Positions 24,569-33,390 are shown, counted from the first letter of the stretch. The stretch: 36,333 bases of DNA from an uncultured Johnsonella sp. (GCA_900766185.1 CAAFUL010000063.1:1-36333), one strand, 5' to 3'. The notes: generated by a model not told the origin, from the letters alone. Translations and numbers: made by a program.

Positions 24569-25923
24569 TACTTTGCACCTCCTTTAGCTTGCTGCTCGGC
24601 TGCCTTTTTTCTTCTGTCTGCCATAACAGCCTGCTTTAAGAACTTAAATCCTTGAGTAAGGGGTATTTTTGCAGGGCAAATAAATGCACAGGCACCGCAC
24701 TCTATACATTCCATTCCGTTTAATTGCACGAATCTGTCTTTGTTATTGGTCTTAACAGCTTCCATCATAAGCTGAGGCACAAGAATACTTGGGCAAACTC
24801 CAACGCATCTTGAACACTTGATACAAGGTGTCTCGGGATTTGATGAAACGGCATCCACCTTAAATGCTGTAAGTGCAGATGAGTTCTTTACTACAGGTAG
24901 ATTAACATCAGCCAATGCATCTCCCATCATAGGACCTCCGCAAACGATCTTTTGCGGTTCTACACTGAATCCTCCGCTCGCTTCCAAAAGTTCCGCATAT
25001 ATAGTACCCAATCTTACATTATAGTTTTGCGGTTTTGCTACCGCATCTCCGGTAACTGTAATAATCTTTCTTATAAGCGGTGTTGACTTTGCTACCGCCA
25101 TATATATGGATATTACAGTATCAACATTATCAACTACACAGCCTGCATCCGCAGGAAGCATACTTGAGTTTACCTCTCTGTCCGTAAGAACCTTGATCAA
25201 AGAACGCTCACCTCCCTGAGGGTACTTACTTATAAGACTTTGCACACTTATCTTTTCTTCCTTTTGGGCTAATTCGCTAAGTATTTTTATAGCATCGGGT
25301 TTATTGTCCTCAACACCTATTATACCTTTGGCATTGGGAAAAAGACTGAGTATAATTTTCAAGCCGCCTATTATCTTTTCCGGCTCTTCCAGCATCAGTC
25401 TGTAGTCACTGGTAAGGTAGGGCTCACATTCCGCAGCATTTACCAGTATGTATTCAATTTTTTCATCATCTTTTGGGGTAAGTTTAACATGAGTAGGAAA
25501 TCCTGCACCGCCAAGGCCCACTATTCCTGCTTCCTTTATAATACTTCTGATTTCTTCTTTGGATAATTTAGATGCGTCCCTATCCTGTCCGAAGCCTTCT
25601 ATTGTACTATAATTACCGTCATTTTCAACAATGACGGACTCTACCATAGCACCTTTATTGTTTTTTCTCGGCTCAATCTTTTTTACTTTTCCGGATACTG
25701 AACATATAACATTAGCGGATATGAAACCAACCGCTTCTCCTATTTTCTGTCCGACTAAAACCTCATCTCCAACCTTGACTAAGGGCTTTGCCGGAGCTCC
25801 GATATGCTGTGCCATAGGGAATACCAGTTCGCCCTTTGGCATATAAACTTCTATAGGTCTATCCTTAGAGAGTTCTTTACCCTCATAAGGATGGACTCCA
25901 CCCTTGAAAGTTTTTAATAACAT
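24568..25923 (-). CDS. rnfC: Rnf complex NADH-side subunit RnfC
   Basis: A 451-residue peripheral subunit that reacts with NAD(H). The N-terminal barrel-sandwich part has MAQHIGAPAKP, and the nucleotide/FMN loop is GLGGAGFPTHVK (136-147). Two 4Fe-4S motifs follow: Cys367/370/373/377 (CIKCSRCVGVCP) and Cys406/409/412/416 (CIECGACAFICP). First gene of rnfCDGEAB, with AAGGGGAG before the ATG. It is a paralog of PrdC in this same window, which fits electron exchange between the two systems (inference). Confidence 0.95.
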   Translation of the reverse strand: MLLKTFKGGVHPYEGKELSKDRPIEVYMPKGELVFPMAQHIGAPAKPLVKVGDEVLVGQKIGEAVGFISANVICSVSGKVKKIEPRKNNKGAMVESVIVENDGNYSTIEGFGQDRDASKLSKEEIRSIIKEAGIVGLGGAGFPTHVKLTPKDDEKIEYILVNAAECEPYLTSDYRLMLEEPEKIIGGLKIILSLFPNAKGIIGVEDNKPDAIKILSELAQKEEKISVQSLISKYPQGGERSLIKVLTDREVNSSMLPADAGCVVDNVDTVISIYMAVAKSTPLIRKIITVTGDAVAKPQNYNVRLGTIYAELLEASGGFSVEPQKIVCGGPMMGDALADVNLPVVKNSSALTAFKVDAVSSNPETPCIKCSRCVGVCPSILVPQLMMEAVKTNNKDRFVQLNGMECIECGACAFICPAKIPLTQGFKFLKQAVMADRRKKAAEQQAKGGAK

Positions 25924-26049
25924 ACAAATCTCCCCTTAAAATTTTTAAAACTTACACTATAAGTAATGTCTAAAATATAATTTATATAAACTATATTTCA
26001 GATTACTTACTAACAAACAACCAATAATGTAAACACTTTAACTATATAT

Positions 26050-26083
26050 GAGCTTTATACAGTCCGATATATTGAGCTTTATA
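26050..26083. promoter_or_regulatory. Direct repeats in the rnf leader
   Basis: GAGCTTTATA occurs at 26050-26059 and 26074-26083, 24 bases apart, each within a TATAT.GAGCTTTATA context. The second also sits in a small hairpin CGATATA/TATATCG (26065-26086). The spacing is close to two helical turns, as for a dimeric regulator. They lie in the roughly 190-base rnfC leader. Confidence 0.3.
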
Positions 26084-26109
26084 TCGTATAACAACTTGGT
26101 ATTTATCAG

Positions 26110-26118
26110 ATTATAACA
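26110..26118 (-). promoter_or_regulatory. Candidate extended -10 of the rnf operon
   Basis: The minus strand reads TGTTATAAT, a perfect extended -10, about 187 bases upstream of the rnfC start. The matching -35 (TGTATT at 17 bases) is poor. Confidence 0.4.
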
Positions 26119-26181
26119 TATATCAAGGTTTTAATACAGTATTCTTTGTCTATTATTTAGTACTATTTTTAGAACACAGAA

Positions 26182-26241
26182 AAGTCCTTGTTATATATTT
26201 TACAAAGTTTCAAACTTCTGTAAAATATACCGCAAGGACTT
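26182..26241 (-). terminator. Terminator after the MATE gene
   Basis: AAGTCCTTG/CAAGGACTT (26182-26190, 26233-26241) plus a second perfect 11-bp helix TATATTTTACA/TGTAAAATATA (26194-26204, 26219-26229). The minus strand runs on as ACTTTTC. It lies 45 bases after the MATE stop codon. Confidence 0.7.
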
Positions 26242-26285
26242 ATTATAGATTCAAATAAATAACCGTATATTTTTTGTAAATAGTA

Positions 26286-27644
26286 TCAGCAACTGCTTTT
26301 AATGCTCAGTTTTCTCAATTTTTTAAAATCCTTTGATAATATTAATATTACAATTATCGAAAGAAATACATCTATTGCAAATGAGCCTATATATATTGAC
26401 TGTATACCGAAAATTCCCGGTAATATAATCATAAGAGGAATATATAAAAACAACTGTCTTCCCAGCCCTATAACCATTGCAGGTGCAGCTTTTTTAATCG
26501 AAGGCCAAAAGGTCATGGCAGTCATTGTAACAGAGAGAAGCGGTGCAATCGACATAAATATTCTGAAACTGAAAATATATTCCACATCAAATGTTACTTG
26601 CGGCAACATACTTCCCAAAACAAGTCTCGGACTAATCATTGACACAAGCCAAAACGGTAACATGATAATCAATGCTACAAAAGAAAATATCTTAAATGAG
26701 CTTATACTCCTTTCATACCTTTCGGCTCCGTAGTTAATACCGGCTACAGGTTGTAAAGCCCTCATAAGCCCATAAATAGGAGTAAGAGAAAAATTAAATA
26801 TCCTAAACACCGCTCCGTAAAAAGTAATATCAAGATCACTTCCATAGGCTTTAAGTGCTCTTAAAATAATTACACCTTGTATTATTCCCATCACACTCAT
26901 AATAAACGATGACATTCCCAAAGAAACAATCTCTTTAATTATTTGTTTATCAGCTCTTACAGTAAATATATTCGCATTGAAACTTGCCCTTCCTCTCTTG
27001 CAGTATATTACAAATAAAAGAGCATATACAAACATACCTATGTTTGTTCCCCATGCTGCTCCCGCAACACCCATATTAAATATTTTCATTAATATATAAT
27101 TTGATATTATATTTACCAAAAGACCTATTCCCATCATAATAGCAGCGGTTTTCATCTTCCCCTCAGCTCTTACTATCATGTTGTATGCAAGTCCGATGAT
27201 CCAAAATATGCTGCCTATCAATGTAATCCTGAAATAACTTATGGCATAAGACAGTGCTTCATTATCAGCTCCGATCGACTTAAGCAAAGGTGTCATGAAT
27301 ATAAAGCAAAAAAACATCATGATCGCTGTAACTACTATTGAAATTAAATTGGCATTACCGATAATCTTGCCTTGGGTCTCTCTATCACCTTTACCTATTA
27401 AGATACTGAGATAAGACCCTGCTCCTACACCTACCAATGAGCCTAAACCCAGGCTTAATTGTGTTAAAGGGTATACTATTGATATTCCCGCAAATGCTGC
27501 CTCTCCCACCAATCTGCCAACGAATACTCCATCAAAAATTACATTCAATCCATATAAAACCATAGCTATAATAGCCGGAAGTGAGAGTTTGTAACAAACT
27601 TTCCATAAATTCTCTTCAAGTATCATTTCTTTTTCTTTATTCAT
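26286..27644 (-). CDS. MATE family efflux transporter
   Basis: A 452-residue multidrug and toxic compound extrusion protein with 12 predicted helices in two homologous halves. Family elements include the N-terminal LSLPAIIAMVLYGLNVIFDGVFVGR and SLGLGSLVGVGAGSYLS stretches (residues about 16-85). Counter-ion (Na+ or H+) and substrates cannot be told from sequence. It starts 60 bases after the tetR-type gene and shares its operator-controlled promoter, so expression is probably induced by a ligand of that repressor. TTGGAGAAA is the ribosome site. Confidence 0.88.
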   Translation of the reverse strand: MNKEKEMILEENLWKVCYKLSLPAIIAMVLYGLNVIFDGVFVGRLVGEAAFAGISIVYPLTQLSLGLGSLVGVGAGSYLSILIGKGDRETQGKIIGNANLISIVVTAIMMFFCFIFMTPLLKSIGADNEALSYAISYFRITLIGSIFWIIGLAYNMIVRAEGKMKTAAIMMGIGLLVNIISNYILMKIFNMGVAGAAWGTNIGMFVYALLFVIYCKRGRASFNANIFTVRADKQIIKEIVSLGMSSFIMSVMGIIQGVIILRALKAYGSDLDITFYGAVFRIFNFSLTPIYGLMRALQPVAGINYGAERYERSISSFKIFSFVALIIMLPFWLVSMISPRLVLGSMLPQVTFDVEYIFSFRIFMSIAPLLSVTMTAMTFWPSIKKAAPAMVIGLGRQLFLYIPLMIILPGIFGIQSIYIGSFAIDVFLSIIVILILSKDFKKLRKLSIKSSC

Positions 27645-27704
27645 ACTATTTCTCCAATATTCTTTATGTAATTAAAATTTTGTATATTGCATCTGATAAT
27701 ATAA

Positions 27705-28277
27705 TTATTTATTTAGATAAGCCTTAAGCATTGTCTTAAGCATCTCTTTAAGTTTTATAATATCTATATTGTCAAATAGATAAATACCTGTATATAAACA
27801 GTTTATAAAAAAAGTAAATTCACGATTACTTATTACTATATACTCCTCCAATCCTTCTTTTTTACAAAATTCCACAAAGTCGTCAAGACTCTCATCATAT
27901 ATTTTTTCAAATAAAAGTTTAAATCTGTCATTCCCCTGTAACTCTATAAGAAATATAGTATATAAATCTTTATATGGATTTTTATCCAAAATTTTATCAA
28001 GTAAAATATCAATAATTTTTTCTTTTCTGTCCAACTTTCCATCCTTCATATAGTCCAGCACAATACTTTTTCTGTACTGTCTGCCGTCTTTTAAAAGTTC
28101 CAGAAAAATCTCTTCCTTATTGGAGAAGTGATGGTACATCCCTCCCTTGGATATACCTACTTCCTGTACGATCTCATCCATAGTAGTTTTGGAATATCCG
28201 TTTTCTATAAAAAGTTTTAAAGCAACTTCTTTGATCTGCTCTCTTCTTTTTTCCTTGCTTAGTCTTTTTCTTTCCAT
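27705..28277 (-). CDS. TetR family transcriptional repressor
   Basis: A 190-residue regulator with a TetR-type helix-turn-helix at about residues 25-50 (TTMDEIVQEVGISKGGMYHHFSNKEEIF), followed by a helical ligand-binding and dimerisation domain without recognisable specificity. It most likely represses itself and the downstream MATE gene through the perfect palindrome located between its promoter and its ribosome site (AAGGAGAAA). Inducer unknown. Confidence 0.9.
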   Translation of the reverse strand: MERKRLSKEKRREQIKEVALKLFIENGYSKTTMDEIVQEVGISKGGMYHHFSNKEEIFLELLKDGRQYRKSIVLDYMKDGKLDRKEKIIDILLDKILDKNPYKDLYTIFLIELQGNDRFKLLFEKIYDESLDDFVEFCKKEGLEEYIVISNREFTFFINCLYTGIYLFDNIDIIKLKEMLKTMLKAYLNK

Positions 28278-28288
28278 ATTTTCTCCTT

Positions 28289-28310
28289 TTACCGACTATG
28301 TAGTCGGTAA
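28289..28310. promoter_or_regulatory. 22-bp palindromic operator of the TetR-MATE operon
   Basis: Half-sites TTACCGACTA and TAGTCGGTAA around a central TG form a perfect palindrome. It lies just downstream of the -10 box and immediately before the ribosome site, so bound repressor would block initiation. Confidence 0.8.
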
Positions 28311-28314
28311 TTAA

Positions 28315-28343
28315 ATGCTACTACTTTTGAATTCTTCTGTCAA
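28315..28343 (-). promoter_or_regulatory. Promoter of the TetR-MATE operon
   Basis: Minus strand: -35 TTGACA (28338-28343), 17-base spacer, -10 TAGCAT (28315-28320). The start point would fall at the edge of the operator. Confidence 0.7.
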
Positions 28344-28383
28344 GTATAAATTAGAGGCATTTTAAAATATTCTTTTATTGCAT

Positions 28384-28449
28384 AAAAAAAACAAATCATT
28401 CTGATAAGTCATCTTTTTAAAACAACTTACCAAAATAATTTGTTTTTTT
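28384..28449 (-). terminator. Terminator after the EamA gene
   Basis: A/T-flanked stem: AAAAAAACAAAT pairs with ATTTGTTTTTTT, with an inner GATAAGT/ACTTACC helix. The minus strand ends in TTTTTTTT. It separates the EamA gene from the tetR promoter. The A-tract on the other arm makes it bidirectional in form. Confidence 0.75.
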
Positions 28450-28491
28450 GATTATAGTTAAGGCAGGCTACTACCAATATTCATAATTCGT

Positions 28492-29385
28492 CTAATTTAT
28501 TTGCGCTATGATCACTCCTACAAATACCAAAGCACAACCAAGCATCTCCCTAAGACTTAAAGCCTGCCCTATTATAAGCCATGCGGCTATTGCAGCTATA
28601 ACCGATTCAAGACTCATTATAAGAGAAGCGACCGTGGGCTTTAGATACTTTTGACCAAGCATCTGTGTGGTGTATGCAAGCCCCGTACTTAAAATACCGG
28701 TATATGCCAAAGGCAACCATACAGTTTTAATTCCCTCTAAGTTAACACCCTCAAAAACAAGCATAAAAACAAAGGAGATAAGCCCTGCAAAAAGATTTTG
28801 CATACAACAGAGTACTGTTACATATGATTTGGCTACATATCGGTCTATAATAAGTATCTGTAGGGCAAACATTATTGCACAGATAAATGCAAGTATATCA
28901 CCCATTTCCAAAACTAAGCCTTCTTTTATACAAAGCAGATACATACCCACAACCGCTATGGCTATAGCTATCCAAATACTCAGTCCGTGTTTTTTCCCTA
29001 AAAACATTCCTATAATAGGTATTATGAGTATATATAATGTAGTTATAAAGCTTACATTCGCAACGGAAGAACCTATAAGGGCAAATTGCTGCAAATTAAC
29101 CGCCAGGAAAAATACTACCGCACAAAATGCAGCACCTATTACACTTGAGTTTCTCTTTTTTATATAGACTTCCTTTTCTTCCTCTGCATTCTTTTGCTTT
29201 TTAAGCTCCATAATTGCCCAAGGCATAGTTACGGCAGCACCGAGTAAAAGTCTTCCGGTATTGAAAGTATAGGGACCTATATGATCCATACCCACACTTT
29301 GAGCAACAAAGGCAACTCCCCATATAAGAGCTGTTAAAAACAGCAGAAAAAAACCTAATATCTTCTTCTCACTTGATTTTTTCAT
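28492..29385 (-). CDS. EamA/DMT family transporter
   Basis: A 297-residue drug/metabolite transporter with ten helices in two EamA repeats: LTALIWGVAFVAQSVGMDHIGPYTF near the start, and YTGILSTGLAYTTQMLGQKYLKPT with SLESVIAAIAAWLI in the second half. Members export amino acids or metabolites; the substrate is unknown. A TTG at 29394 is in frame but sits only two bases behind AAGGGGAG. The ATG at 29385, 11 bases behind it, is preferred. It is transcribed alone, between argS and the TetR-MATE unit. Confidence 0.85.
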   Translation of the reverse strand: MKKSSEKKILGFFLLFLTALIWGVAFVAQSVGMDHIGPYTFNTGRLLLGAAVTMPWAIMELKKQKNAEEEKEVYIKKRNSSVIGAAFCAVVFFLAVNLQQFALIGSSVANVSFITTLYILIIPIIGMFLGKKHGLSIWIAIAIAVVGMYLLCIKEGLVLEMGDILAFICAIMFALQILIIDRYVAKSYVTVLCCMQNLFAGLISFVFMLVFEGVNLEGIKTVWLPLAYTGILSTGLAYTTQMLGQKYLKPTVASLIMSLESVIAAIAAWLIIGQALSLREMLGCALVFVGVIIAQIN

Positions 29386-29442
29386 AAATATCAACTCTCC
29401 CCTTAATATAATATTTACTACTTTACAGGGCTTTAGATACTT

Positions 29443-29510
29443 TTACTGATTTACACTATACATAAAGAGTAATCAGTTGAAATATCATTTAGCCGGTATT
29501 CTATACCGAC
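29443..29510 (-). terminator. Two hairpins between argS and the EamA gene
   Basis: CGGTAT/ATACCG (about 29493-29507) lies 37 bases after the argS stop. ACTGATTTAC/GTAATCAGT (about 29443-29475) follows. Neither has a clean T-tract; the first is the more likely argS terminator. Confidence 0.35.
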
Positions 29511-29543
29511 ATATACCCTTCACAGAATACTAATCTAAGTACT

Positions 29544-31313
29544 CTACATTCTTTCAGGTGCCTTGATTGCCAATATATCAATACAATCCTCAAGCACAGA
29601 CTTTGTAAGAAGGATCAATGCCAGGTATGAGAGTTTTCTTTCCTTATCTTCCTCCGATAATATTTTTACTTCATGATAAAAACTGTTAAAAAGATTGGAA
29701 AGTGAATATATGTATTGGCAAATCCTATGCGGCGCTATTTCTTTCCATGCATTATTAAGTACATAATTAAATTTACTAAGTTCCAGTCCAAGCGCCTTTT
29801 CACTCTCATGTATTGCCGGTTTTAGATAAGAATAATCTACCTTTACATCCGAGCTTTCTTCATATTTTGCAAGTATGGACTTGATTCTTACTATTGTATA
29901 CAGTATATAAGGACCGGTATTCCCCTCAAATGAAGTAAATCTGTCTATATCAAATACATAGTCCTTGGCTGCCTGATTGGACAGATCTCCATACTTAAGT
30001 GCTGCAAGCCCGACTGTAGCAGCTATATTCTTAGCCTCTTCATCCTCTATATCTCTGTTATCTTTTATCTTTTTATAAACAGCTTCATTTACCAAAGATA
30101 TAAGATGTTCAAGCCTCATAACTCCGCCGTCTCTCGTCTTAAAAGGCTTTCCGTCACTTCCGTTCATAGTACCGAAACCTATAAAACTTAATCTATGCTC
30201 AGGCTTTACTATATTAGCCTTTCTTGCCACCCTGAAAAATTGTGTATAGTGGAGTTCCTGCCTTTTGTCCGCTACATATATGTAGGCATCCGGATCGTAT
30301 AACATTTCCCTTTCTATAAGTGTAGCAAGGTCGGAAGTTGCATAAAGTGCAGCTCCGTCAGACTTCCTTATAATACAGGGCGGAAGCTCCTTAGTATCGC
30401 CCTCCTCACCTATATCCACTACCAAGGCTCCGTCTGAAATATAAGCAATTTTTCTTTCTTCCAAGTCTTTGCAAAGATCTTCTATGTACTTTTGAACATC
30501 CGACTCTCCCTTCCAAAGCTCAAAATGCACATCCAGATTATCATAGTTTTTCTTAAGATCTGCTTTGGAAATCCTCATTATATGTTCCCATATTGCAATA
30601 TATGGTGCATATCCGCTTTGAAGTTTAAGTGTGTTTTCCTGTGCCTTATCTCTAAATTCCTTATCTTCCTTTGATCTTGCCGAAGCCTTCGGATATATTT
30701 CTTCAAGCTCTTCCAGACTAAATGGCGCTTCCTTTGGATACTCTGAACTATAATTCTCATCAAAATACACCAAATCCGGCTTATCACACTTTAGCTGCTC
30801 TATAATAAGCCCCATTTGCAAGCCCCAATCTCCAAGATGCACATCTCCTATCATTTCATTACCGAAATAAGCTCCCAGTCTTTTAATGCTTTCTCCTATT
30901 ATCGCAGGACGAAGATGCCCTACATGCAGGGGCTTTGCTACATTGGCACCGCCGTAGTCCACTATTATCTTATCTTTCCTATCTGTTATATTTATACCGA
31001 ATTTTTCTTCCTTTGACATACTTTGTAAGTAGTCTGAAAGAAATTCATTGGATAAAGACATATTGATAAATCCCGGAGGAACCGCTTCAAGCTTTGAAAA
31101 TGCTTTATCTTCTTTTAATTTTTCCACGATATCAAGCGCTATATCAAGCGGCTTTTTTTTATAAAGCTTTGCAAGGCTCATAGCACCGTTACACTGAAAC
31201 TCACATAGATCAGGTCTGTTAGATACGCCAACTGTTGCGTATGATTTGTCATAAGATACTTTTTCAAAAACAGCCTCAAACTTTTTCGTTAACACTTCCA
31301 GTATACTTTCCAT
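29544..31313 (-). CDS. argS: Arginyl-tRNA synthetase
   Basis: Class I synthetase charging tRNA-Arg, 589 residues. The N-terminal Add-1 domain covers residues 1-100. The HIGH-type motif is HVGH at 130-133 (AKPLHVGHLRPAIIGE). The KMSKS region is GSDGKPFKTRDGG, the degenerate form common in this enzyme. An anticodon-binding domain with C-terminal DALALR-like sequence ends in CIDILAIKAPERM. The best ribosome site, AAGGAG, is 15 bases before the ATG, longer than usual, with no better in-frame start. It follows efp behind a terminator, so some read-through or a weak own promoter must supply it. Confidence 0.95.
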   Translation of the reverse strand: MESILEVLTKKFEAVFEKVSYDKSYATVGVSNRPDLCEFQCNGAMSLAKLYKKKPLDIALDIVEKLKEDKAFSKLEAVPPGFINMSLSNEFLSDYLQSMSKEEKFGINITDRKDKIIVDYGGANVAKPLHVGHLRPAIIGESIKRLGAYFGNEMIGDVHLGDWGLQMGLIIEQLKCDKPDLVYFDENYSSEYPKEAPFSLEELEEIYPKASARSKEDKEFRDKAQENTLKLQSGYAPYIAIWEHIMRISKADLKKNYDNLDVHFELWKGESDVQKYIEDLCKDLEERKIAYISDGALVVDIGEEGDTKELPPCIIRKSDGAALYATSDLATLIEREMLYDPDAYIYVADKRQELHYTQFFRVARKANIVKPEHRLSFIGFGTMNGSDGKPFKTRDGGVMRLEHLISLVNEAVYKKIKDNRDIEDEEAKNIAATVGLAALKYGDLSNQAAKDYVFDIDRFTSFEGNTGPYILYTIVRIKSILAKYEESSDVKVDYSYLKPAIHESEKALGLELSKFNYVLNNAWKEIAPHRICQYIYSLSNLFNSFYHEVKILSEEDKERKLSYLALILLTKSVLEDCIDILAIKAPERM

Positions 31314-31368
31314 TTTATCTGTTAAAATCTCCTTATTTCACTTGTATTTTTAATTTGCATTTAAATAA

Positions 31369-31452
31369 AAGGTTGTTATAAAGTCTTTATAAGCAGGTTC
31401 AAGCGATATATACGCTTACTCCCTCTTCTAAAAGATACTTTATAACAACCTT
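31369..31452 (-). terminator. Terminator after efp
   Basis: A perfect 16-bp stem AAGGTTGTTATAAAGT/ACTTTATAACAACCTT encloses a 52-base loop that can form a further AAGCG/CGCTT hairpin. The minus strand continues TTTTATTT. The large loop is unusual for a simple terminator. Confidence 0.65.
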
Positions 31453-31467
31453 ATAAAGCATTGATAC

Positions 31468-32028
31468 CTATGCTCTTGACAAATACTCACCTGTACGAGT
31501 ATCTATCTTGATCTTATCTCCTATATTAACAAATAAAGGTACATATACTACTGCTCCGGTTTCAACTGTAGCAGGCTTTGTAGCACCTTGAGCGGTATTA
31601 CCGGCAAATCCCGGCTCCGTTTCGGAAACCTCAAGTTCAACGAATAAAGGAGGTTCTACCGAGAATACATCACCGTTAAATGAGCATATCTTTACCATAT
31701 CATTCTCTTTAACGAACTTAAGCGCATCGCCGACCTTGTCTTGATTTAATGCTATCTGCTCATAGTTTTCAGTATTCATAAAGTGGAACATCTCTCCGTC
31801 AGAATATAAATACTGCATCTCCGCTCTGTCTATTCTCGCCTGTGGGAACTTTTCCGTAGGTCTGAAAGTTCTTTCAACCACACTTCCTGTTCTTACATTC
31901 TTTATCTTTGTACGCACAAAAGCAGCACCCTTGCCGGGTTTTACATGTTGAAACTCTACTATCTGATACACTTGCCCTTCTTCTATCTCAAGTGTAATGC
32001 CGTTTCTAAAATCACCTGCTGAAATCAT
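31468..32028 (-). CDS. efp: Elongation factor P
   Basis: A 186-residue translation factor that relieves ribosome stalling at polyproline stretches. It has the three-domain KOW-OB-OB arrangement. The tip of domain I is VKPGKGAAFVRTK with Lys33 as the modifiable residue. In Bacillus subtilis the matching lysine carries 5-aminopentanol; whether that holds here is unknown. The C-terminus DKIKIDTRTGEYLSRA is canonical. TAGGAGGAA precedes the ATG. Confidence 0.97.
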   Translation of the reverse strand: MISAGDFRNGITLEIEEGQVYQIVEFQHVKPGKGAAFVRTKIKNVRTGSVVERTFRPTEKFPQARIDRAEMQYLYSDGEMFHFMNTENYEQIALNQDKVGDALKFVKENDMVKICSFNGDVFSVEPPLFVELEVSETEPGFAGNTAQGATKPATVETGAVVYVPLFVNIGDKIKIDTRTGEYLSRA

Positions 32029-32061
32029 ATTTATTCCTCCTAGAAATTCACAATTGATTAT

Positions 32062-32090
32062 ATTTTATAACAAAACGGCTATATACGCAA
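32062..32090 (-). promoter_or_regulatory. Promoter of efp
   Basis: Minus strand: -35 TTGCGT (32085-32090), 17-base spacer, -10 TAAAAT (32062-32067), about 34 bases before the efp ATG. Confidence 0.5.
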
Positions 32091-32123
32091 TACACTTTAA
32101 AAACTTGAAATCAGATGAAGCCA

Positions 32124-32191
32124 GAAACACTCCTTATTTCAATCATACTCGCAGTACTAAACGCTACAAAGGTTGAAATAAGGAGTGTTTC
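32124..32191. repeat. Short member (R3) of the edge repeat family; perfect 19-bp hairpin
   Basis: The two arms, 32124-32142 and 32173-32191, are perfect inverted copies containing ACTCCTTATTTCAA/TTGAAATAAGGAGT. The left arm runs into TCATACTCGCA, the sequence that also follows the arm in the repeats at both window edges. It sits between the methyltransferase gene and efp, where it may end the met operon, although its T-tract is better on the plus strand (TTTCTTT). Confidence 0.7.
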
Positions 32192-32274
32192 TTTAAAAGT
32201 AATAACTGTTTTATGTATCTAAATACGAGGGATTTTACGCCTCTCTCTACCTGTACCTTAACAAAATAAACTGT

Positions 32275-33390
32275 TTAATCTTTAATTCCTTCCGGCAGTC
32301 TTCCTATTCTGGCGTTTCTGCCATACTTTTTAACTGCATAAATATATGCTTCGAGATTACTTAGCGGTGTTTTTATCGGAACATCACAACCGGTATGGAG
32401 CAAATAACCCTTAGGTGAATCTGCTGCTTTTATTATGCAAGTCTTTACCGCTTCAATCACATCATCTACAGTACCAAGATTCATGACTTCCACCGGTGCT
32501 ATATTACCTATTATCAGCATCTTATCACCAAGTATTTCCTTAAGCTCTCCTATGTCTTCAACATTATCAACGCTGTAGCCCGATATATTGAGTCTTCCAA
32601 GATCTTCCCACAGCTCCTTTGACTTTCCGCATATATGGCATACCGGTTTATTTCCCGTTATTTCATACACCGCATTTACCAGTCTCTCCTGATAAGGAAA
32701 TGCATATTCATCATACATTTTTTTACTTATCAAAGCACCGCTGGCAACCGGATCTCCGAAAGAAAAGCTTATGCTGCCGAATTCCTTTGTAAATGCCTCA
32801 ACCCATTTAATACAACAATCCAAAGCAAGCTCAATAAGTTTATGCAGATTTTCCTTATTTTTTCTCATATCCTTAAGTATGAGCTCCACCGGGCGTATGG
32901 ACTGTGCAGCAGATAAAGGACCGTTTGTAGAAGTTGAAATAGGTAAATCAGGGTATCTGTCCTTTATTCTTTTCGCAAGCTCAAGTCTTGATTTTAAGAA
33001 CTCATTTTTATAGGGATCAAATTCTATAAGTTTATCAAAATCCTTGTAATCTTTTAATACATGCTCCTTTATACAAGGAATACCTCTTTCAGGGAATTGT
33101 AGTGTAGTTCCGAGTGCTCTTCCGACAGATCTTAAATCAAGACCTACCGAAATGCCCTTAAGCCCAAACATCAGCTCTTTTTGTTTTACGACCTCTGCAA
33201 ATACTTCAAAATCGTTATTAAGTTGCAAGGTCGTATATCCGAGTATCTCAGCAAGGGGAAGTTCCACATCCATCAAATTATAGGGAAGGTGGTCAACTTC
33301 CTCACCTTTTAAGTAGGCACTCATTCTTTCAACGGAAGTCATTTCAGACTTCATAGACGAGAGTTCTTTTTTTATCTGCTCATACTCCAT
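32275..33390 (-). CDS. UroD/MtaA-like zinc methyltransferase
   Basis: A 371-residue TIM-barrel protein of the uroporphyrinogen decarboxylase superfamily, closer to methylcobamide methyltransferases (MtaA/MtbA/CmuA) than to true HemE. Putative zinc/thiol-activation ligands are His252 and Cys254 (VCHICGKS) and Cys335 (HTGCDVPIKTPLSNLEAY). An early MTSVERMSAYLKGEEVDHLP segment is typical of the family. It starts 11 bases after metQ behind AAAGGAGGT and is the last gene of the importer operon. No corrinoid protein or other methyltransferase is encoded nearby. It may act on a methylated or thiol compound brought in by the transporter. Exact reaction unknown. Confidence 0.78.
   Translation of the reverse strand: MEYEQIKKELSSMKSEMTSVERMSAYLKGEEVDHLPYNLMDVELPLAEILGYTTLQLNNDFEVFAEVVKQKELMFGLKGISVGLDLRSVGRALGTTLQFPERGIPCIKEHVLKDYKDFDKLIEFDPYKNEFLKSRLELAKRIKDRYPDLPISTSTNGPLSAAQSIRPVELILKDMRKNKENLHKLIELALDCCIKWVEAFTKEFGSISFSFGDPVASGALISKKMYDEYAFPYQERLVNAVYEITGNKPVCHICGKSKELWEDLGRLNISGYSVDNVEDIGELKEILGDKMLIIGNIAPVEVMNLGTVDDVIEAVKTCIIKAADSPKGYLLHTGCDVPIKTPLSNLEAYIYAVKKYGRNARIGRLPEGIKD

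Noticed and set aside
32275..33390. True uroporphyrinogen decarboxylase (heme synthesis)
   Set aside because: The HxC...C zinc-type residues and the TPLSNLEAY end point to the methyltransferase branch, and no other heme genes are nearby.
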